Translations under genes and position numbers: made by a program
Assembly (NCBI GenBank): GCA_024743435.1
Contig: JANSWO010000001.1
Coordinates: 62,001-126,000 of the forward strand
Reading direction: 5' to 3'
Source of the DNA: Pseudomonadaceae bacterium
Lineage (GTDB): Bacteria > Pseudomonadota > Gammaproteobacteria > Pseudomonadales > Azotimanducaceae
Length of the DNA stretch: 64,000 bases
Notes under the pieces: model-generated
The model's database searches: none
What the model was told of the DNA's origin: nothing
Seen by the model: the letters and a program-made list of their open reading frames with translations, nothing else
Shown: one piece after another, positions 61,176 through 64,000 of the stretch
How positions within the stretch are numbered: position 1 is the first letter of the stretch
Layout: each line of letters begins with the position of its first letter

Positions 61176-61676
61176 ATGGCTGAGCCAGCCGAGATTGACT
61201 CGCGGGCGTTTCGCGACGCAATGGGGAAGTTCTGCACGGGTATCGTCGTTGCGACCGCAATGGCGCCGGACGGGCCTTGCGGCTTCGTGGCCCAGTCTTT
61301 CGTGTCGCTCTCGCTCGATCCACCGCTGGTGGGGCTGTGTCCGGCTCGCACATCGACGAGTTGGCCCAAGATTCGCGACGCGCGGCACTATGCAATCAAC
61401 GTGCTCGCGGCCGATCAGCGGGATATCTGTAACCGCTTTGCCAGCTCCGGTGGTGATAAGTTTGATGGGGTTGACTGGCAGCCGCTGGCCAATGGCGCGC
61501 CGGGCCTGCCGGATGTCATTTTGCGCATCGAGTGCGAGCTGCAGGCGGAACATGATGTCGGCGACCATACGTTCGCTGTCGCCTCTGTTTTGGCGCTCGA
61601 CTCGGTTCGTGATGCTCCGCCGCTACTGTTCAATGCCGGCGGCTACGGGCAATTCTCCGTGTTTGATCTCGCTTAA
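61176..61676 (+). CDS. Flavin reductase domain protein
   Basis: A 166-aa protein of the DIM6/NTAB flavin reductase family: FRDAMGKFCTGIVVATAM, GFVAQSFVSLSLDPPLVGLCPA, FAINVLAADQ-like (YAINVLAADQRDICNRFA). It would supply reduced FMN or FAD to a two-component monooxygenase, possibly the LLM-type protein at 62476. ATG 61176 has AGGAAG just upstream; an earlier TTG at 61161 is in frame. It is divergent from the acyl-CoA dehydrogenase. Confidence 0.88.
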   Translation: MAEPAEIDSRAFRDAMGKFCTGIVVATAMAPDGPCGFVAQSFVSLSLDPPLVGLCPARTSTSWPKIRDARHYAINVLAADQRDICNRFASSGGDKFDGVDWQPLANGAPGLPDVILRIECELQAEHDVGDHTFAVASVLALDSVRDAPPLLFNAGGYGQFSVFDLA

Positions 61677-61701
61677 CGCCGAATAGTCGTTGCTAGCGTT
61701 G

Positions 61702-62382
61702 CTAGCTGAGGCCATCCACCGGCAGTAAAGCACCGTGCACCGGATCGGCCGCTGGCGAGGCTAGAAAACCGATCACCTCTGCCAGAGCCTCCGGGCGAAC
61801 CCAGGCGCTATGATCCGCATCAGGCATGTCCTCGCGGTTTCTTGGCGTATCGATGATGCTGGGCAGCACCGCGTTGACGTTGATGCCGTCTTCCTTCAGC
61901 TCGCCAGCCATCGATTCGGTCATCCGCATCACTGCGCTCTTGCTGGCGCTGTACGCACCCATATTGGCGCCGCCGATCAATCCCGCCTTGGCGCCAATGT
62001 TGACGATCTTGCCGCGTTGGGCGGTGGCCATGTGCGGCACAGTCGCTCGGACCGCGTTCAACATGGTTTTAAGGTTGATGTTGAACATGAAATCCCAGGT
62101 GTCATCACCGGTTGCGTGCACTGGGTCGCCCATTGTGAAGCCGCCGGCGATGTTCGCGAGGATGTCGATGCCGCCGAGTTCGAGGGCTAGCTGATCGATC
62201 GTCGATTTCGCCTGATCGATGCGAGTTAGATCGCACACCCGGCTGGTATGGGCGTTATCGATGGCGATGACATCGAGTTGCGCGACGGTTGCGCCTCGAT
62301 CAGCGAAATACTCCACAACCGCTGCACCCAGGACACCGCCTGCGCCCGTTACGAGCACTCTGTGGCCGCTGAATTTCGTCAT
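61702..62382 (-). CDS. Short-chain dehydrogenase/reductase (SDR)
   Basis: A 226-aa classical SDR with the cofactor motif VTGAGGVLGAAV near residue 10, NIAGG (NAG-type) near 78 and the catalytic YSASK near 151. It oxidises or reduces an alcohol/ketone with NAD(P); substrate unknown. Slightly shorter than average. It lies between the flavin reductase and the LLM gene on the minus strand and may be cotranscribed with the latter. Confidence 0.9.
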   Translation of the reverse strand: MTKFSGHRVLVTGAGGVLGAAVVEYFADRGATVAQLDVIAIDNAHTSRVCDLTRIDQAKSTIDQLALELGGIDILANIAGGFTMGDPVHATGDDTWDFMFNINLKTMLNAVRATVPHMATAQRGKIVNIGAKAGLIGGANMGAYSASKSAVMRMTESMAGELKEDGINVNAVLPSIIDTPRNREDMPDADHSAWVRPEALAEVIGFLASPAADPVHGALLPVDGLS

Positions 62383-62475
62383 ATCACACGCTTCCTGTTG
62401 AGGTTGTTGGAAATGGGTTCGTTGAGGTCGTGGACGGCAGGGCTTCCTGCCGCCCTCAAGGGAAATGCAATACCG

Positions 62476-63360
62476 CTACAGCGCGAATGCGCCAGCCAGT
62501 TCCTTCAGTGCCTCCCAGTGCAGTTCGCCGAATGAGCCATTGGGGTTTATCGGCTGAACACAGACATGGCTCGCACCGGCGTCGAAGTGTTCCTGTACTC
62601 GAGCTTTGATCGCGTCGACGTTGCCCCAGGCGAATGTGGCATCGATGAATTTGTCGCTGCCGCCGTTGTCGAGGTCAGCCTCTGTAAGGCCCATACGTAG
62701 CCAGTTGTTGCGATAGTTCGGAAGCCCCAGGTAAATGCCTGCATTTGGTCTCGCGATTTCGCGAGCTTTGGTGGAGTCGGTTTCCAGAATGATCTTCTGT
62801 TCGACGCACAACATCGGGCCCTCACCCAGGATGTCCCGGGCCATTTTGGTGTGGTCCGGTGAGCTGAAGTAGGGATGTGCTCCAGCGGTTTTGTCGCCGG
62901 CCAACTCCAGCATCTTCGGACCCAGTGCGGCGATAACGGTTTCCGGGGGTTGGCTGGGTGGGTAACCCTGGTATGGCGAATTGGCCATGGCCTCGAGGTA
63001 GCGACGCATGGTTGCTACTGGCGGGCCGTAGTCCAGGCCGCGAACGCCTTCAACCATCGGCTTATGCGACACACCAATACCAAGCAGAAAGCGGTTGTTT
63101 GACTGCTCAGCCAGTGAGTTCTGCGCGGCCAGGGTGACGCCAGGTTCCCTGTGATAGATGTTGGCGATACCAGTGGCGACATTGAGTTTGGTCGTATTTG
63201 CCAGTAGCCAGCTTGCGGTTACAAACGGGTTTCGCCCGACGGTTTCAGGTACCCACAGGGTGCCGAAGCCCAAGGCCTCGATTTGCTTTGCGGTCGCTGC
63301 GGCGGCCTCAGATGACATGCCGTCGAAGAAGTACCAGACGCCGAGTTTGCCTGTGTCCAC
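62476..63360 (-). CDS. LLM-class flavin-dependent oxidoreductase (TIGR03620-like)
   Basis: A 294-aa luciferase-like protein: GVWYFFDGMSSEAAAATAKQ, LWVPETVGRNPFVTASWLLA, FLLGIGVSHKPMVEGVRG. It resembles the TIGR03620 group described as F420-dependent, though a gammaproteobacterium may instead use FMN. A GTG at 63360 with AAAAGGA about eight bases upstream is chosen over a TTG at 63390. Reaction unknown; the neighbours point to CoA-ester or terpenoid catabolism. Confidence 0.82.
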   Translation of the reverse strand: MDTGKLGVWYFFDGMSSEAAAATAKQIEALGFGTLWVPETVGRNPFVTASWLLANTTKLNVATGIANIYHREPGVTLAAQNSLAEQSNNRFLLGIGVSHKPMVEGVRGLDYGPPVATMRRYLEAMANSPYQGYPPSQPPETVIAALGPKMLELAGDKTAGAHPYFSSPDHTKMARDILGEGPMLCVEQKIILETDSTKAREIARPNAGIYLGLPNYRNNWLRMGLTEADLDNGGSDKFIDATFAWGNVDAIKARVQEHFDAGASHVCVQPINPNGSFGELHWEALKELAGAFAL

Positions 63361-63405
63361 GTGATGTTCCTTTTGCTGTGAAGAATTCAATTCGTTTGCT
63401 TGGGC

Positions 63406-64000
63406 TCAGCTGCCGGAAAACTGACCGGGCCGACGTTCTGCGACACTGCGAATGCCTTCCTCCGCGTCGCTTGTGCGCCGTAGCCACTGTTGCTCTGCGA
63501 GCTCGTGTTTGGTCATGGCGGCGACCTCGTCTGCCAGACCACGGCGCAGAGTGGAGCGTACTGAAACAACGGCGAGCGGGGCATTGCCGGCGATCTCGCG
63601 GGCAAGTTTCACAGCGTCTGCGCGCAGGTCTTCGGTAGAGCTCAGTATGTCTACCAACCCTGTCGCCAGAGCCTCTTCGGCCTTCACGCGACGCCCGGTG
63701 AGCAACATGAGAGAGGCGGCCTGCTCACCAATGAGTCTCGGCAATGTGACCGAAATGCCGAAACCAGGATGTAGCCCAAGCTTGGTGAAATTGGCTGAGA
63801 ATCTTGCCTCGGGCGCAGCGACGCGAAAATCCGGTACCAGTGACAACCCCAGGCCGCCACCGATGGCAGCGCCCTGGATTGCGCCTACAATTGGCTTGCG
63901 GCAGCGAAACAGGCGCAACGCCTCACTGTAGAGTTTACCGGTAGTGTTCTGGAAGCCTTCCTCGGTAAACTCGTCACTGGCCGATGCGTCATCACTACCC
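63406..64000 (-). CDS. Enoyl-CoA hydratase/isomerase family protein (5' truncated)
   Basis: The frame is open to the window edge (upstream residues GSDDASASDEFTEEGFQ are in frame), so the N-terminus is missing. Crotonase features: KPIVGAIQGAAIGGGLGLSLVPDFRVAAPEARFS with the oxyanion-hole GGG, LGLHPGFGISVTLPRLIG, and a TGRRVKAEEALATGLVD segment. It would hydrate or isomerise an enoyl-CoA in fatty-acid or related catabolism. First gene of the minus-strand run toward the LLM and SDR genes. Confidence 0.92.
   Translation of the reverse strand, partial: GSDDASASDEFTEEGFQNTTGKLYSEALRLFRCRKPIVGAIQGAAIGGGLGLSLVPDFRVAAPEARFSANFTKLGLHPGFGISVTLPRLIGEQAASLMLLTGRRVKAEEALATGLVDILSSTEDLRADAVKLAREIAGNAPLAVVSVRSTLRRGLADEVAAMTKHELAEQQWLRRTSDAEEGIRSVAERRPGQFSGS

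Overview
The window looks like a chromosomal segment of a free-living, probably marine gammaproteobacterium of moderately high GC content. The evidence is the cmoA-cmoB pair, ppk1 and ppx, a PA0069-type radical SAM protein behind a LexA box, a RimK-like/7TM-transglutaminase/retropepsin trio, a CYP153-like P450, a Baeyer-Villiger monooxygenase, several acyl-CoA dehydrogenases and a TonB-dependent receptor. I cannot place it more precisely. There are no rRNA genes, phage, integrase, intact insertion sequence or CRISPR array. One tRNA gene (tRNA-Met, CAT) is present. The first and last genes run off the window.

Layout. 1-3.6 kb: glucosylglycerate metabolism (a GH13_18 phosphorylase convergent with a synthase/phosphatase operon). 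3.9-7 kb: CYP153-like P450, a DUF2721 membrane protein, and an alpha/beta hydrolase-OsmC fusion. 7.1-12.8 kb: a TonB-dependent receptor preceded by two translationally coupled, paralogous secreted proteins of unknown function. 12.8-14.05 kb: a two-gene nucleotidyltransferase module resembling a toxin-antitoxin pair, with its own palindromic operator, bracketed by two REP-like palindromes. 14.1-18.1 kb: a Baeyer-Villiger monooxygenase, an S9 peptidase whose signal peptide is cut off by an in-frame amber codon, and a 13-codon relic of a second monooxygenase. 18.3-20.6 kb: tRNA-Met, cardiolipin synthase, CreA. 20.7-25.4 kb and 32.3-38.8 kb: two copies of the same kind of module, each with a DISM-type histidine kinase, a NarL-family regulator and a lipoprotein built of DxDxDG repeats. 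25.8-31.4 kb lies between them: an operon of MFS transporter, GH3 glycosidase, glycerate 2-kinase and tartronate-semialdehyde reductase. 38.8-41.1 kb: VOC protein, esterase-like hydrolase, ABM monooxygenase. 41.1-44.7 kb: ATP-grasp/7TM/retropepsin trio. 44.8-50.1 kb: SOS-linked radical SAM protein, aldehyde dehydrogenase-PhyH-Smr overlapping operon, and a peroxiredoxin-glutaredoxin fusion behind a possible OxyR site. 50.1-53.4 kb: cmoA-cmoB with a small membrane protein and an acyl-CoA dehydrogenase. 53.6-59.8 kb: ppk1 convergent with lemA-M48 protease-ppx. 59.8-64 kb: acyl-CoA catabolism genes.

How it fits together. Two separate loci deal with glycerate-containing compounds: the phosphorylase would release glycerate from glucosylglycerate, and the distant kinase/reductase pair would process it. 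The repeated kinase-regulator-lipoprotein arrangement suggests a duplicated envelope-sensing circuit. The least understood parts are that module, the secreted paralog pair and the nucleotidyltransferase cassette.
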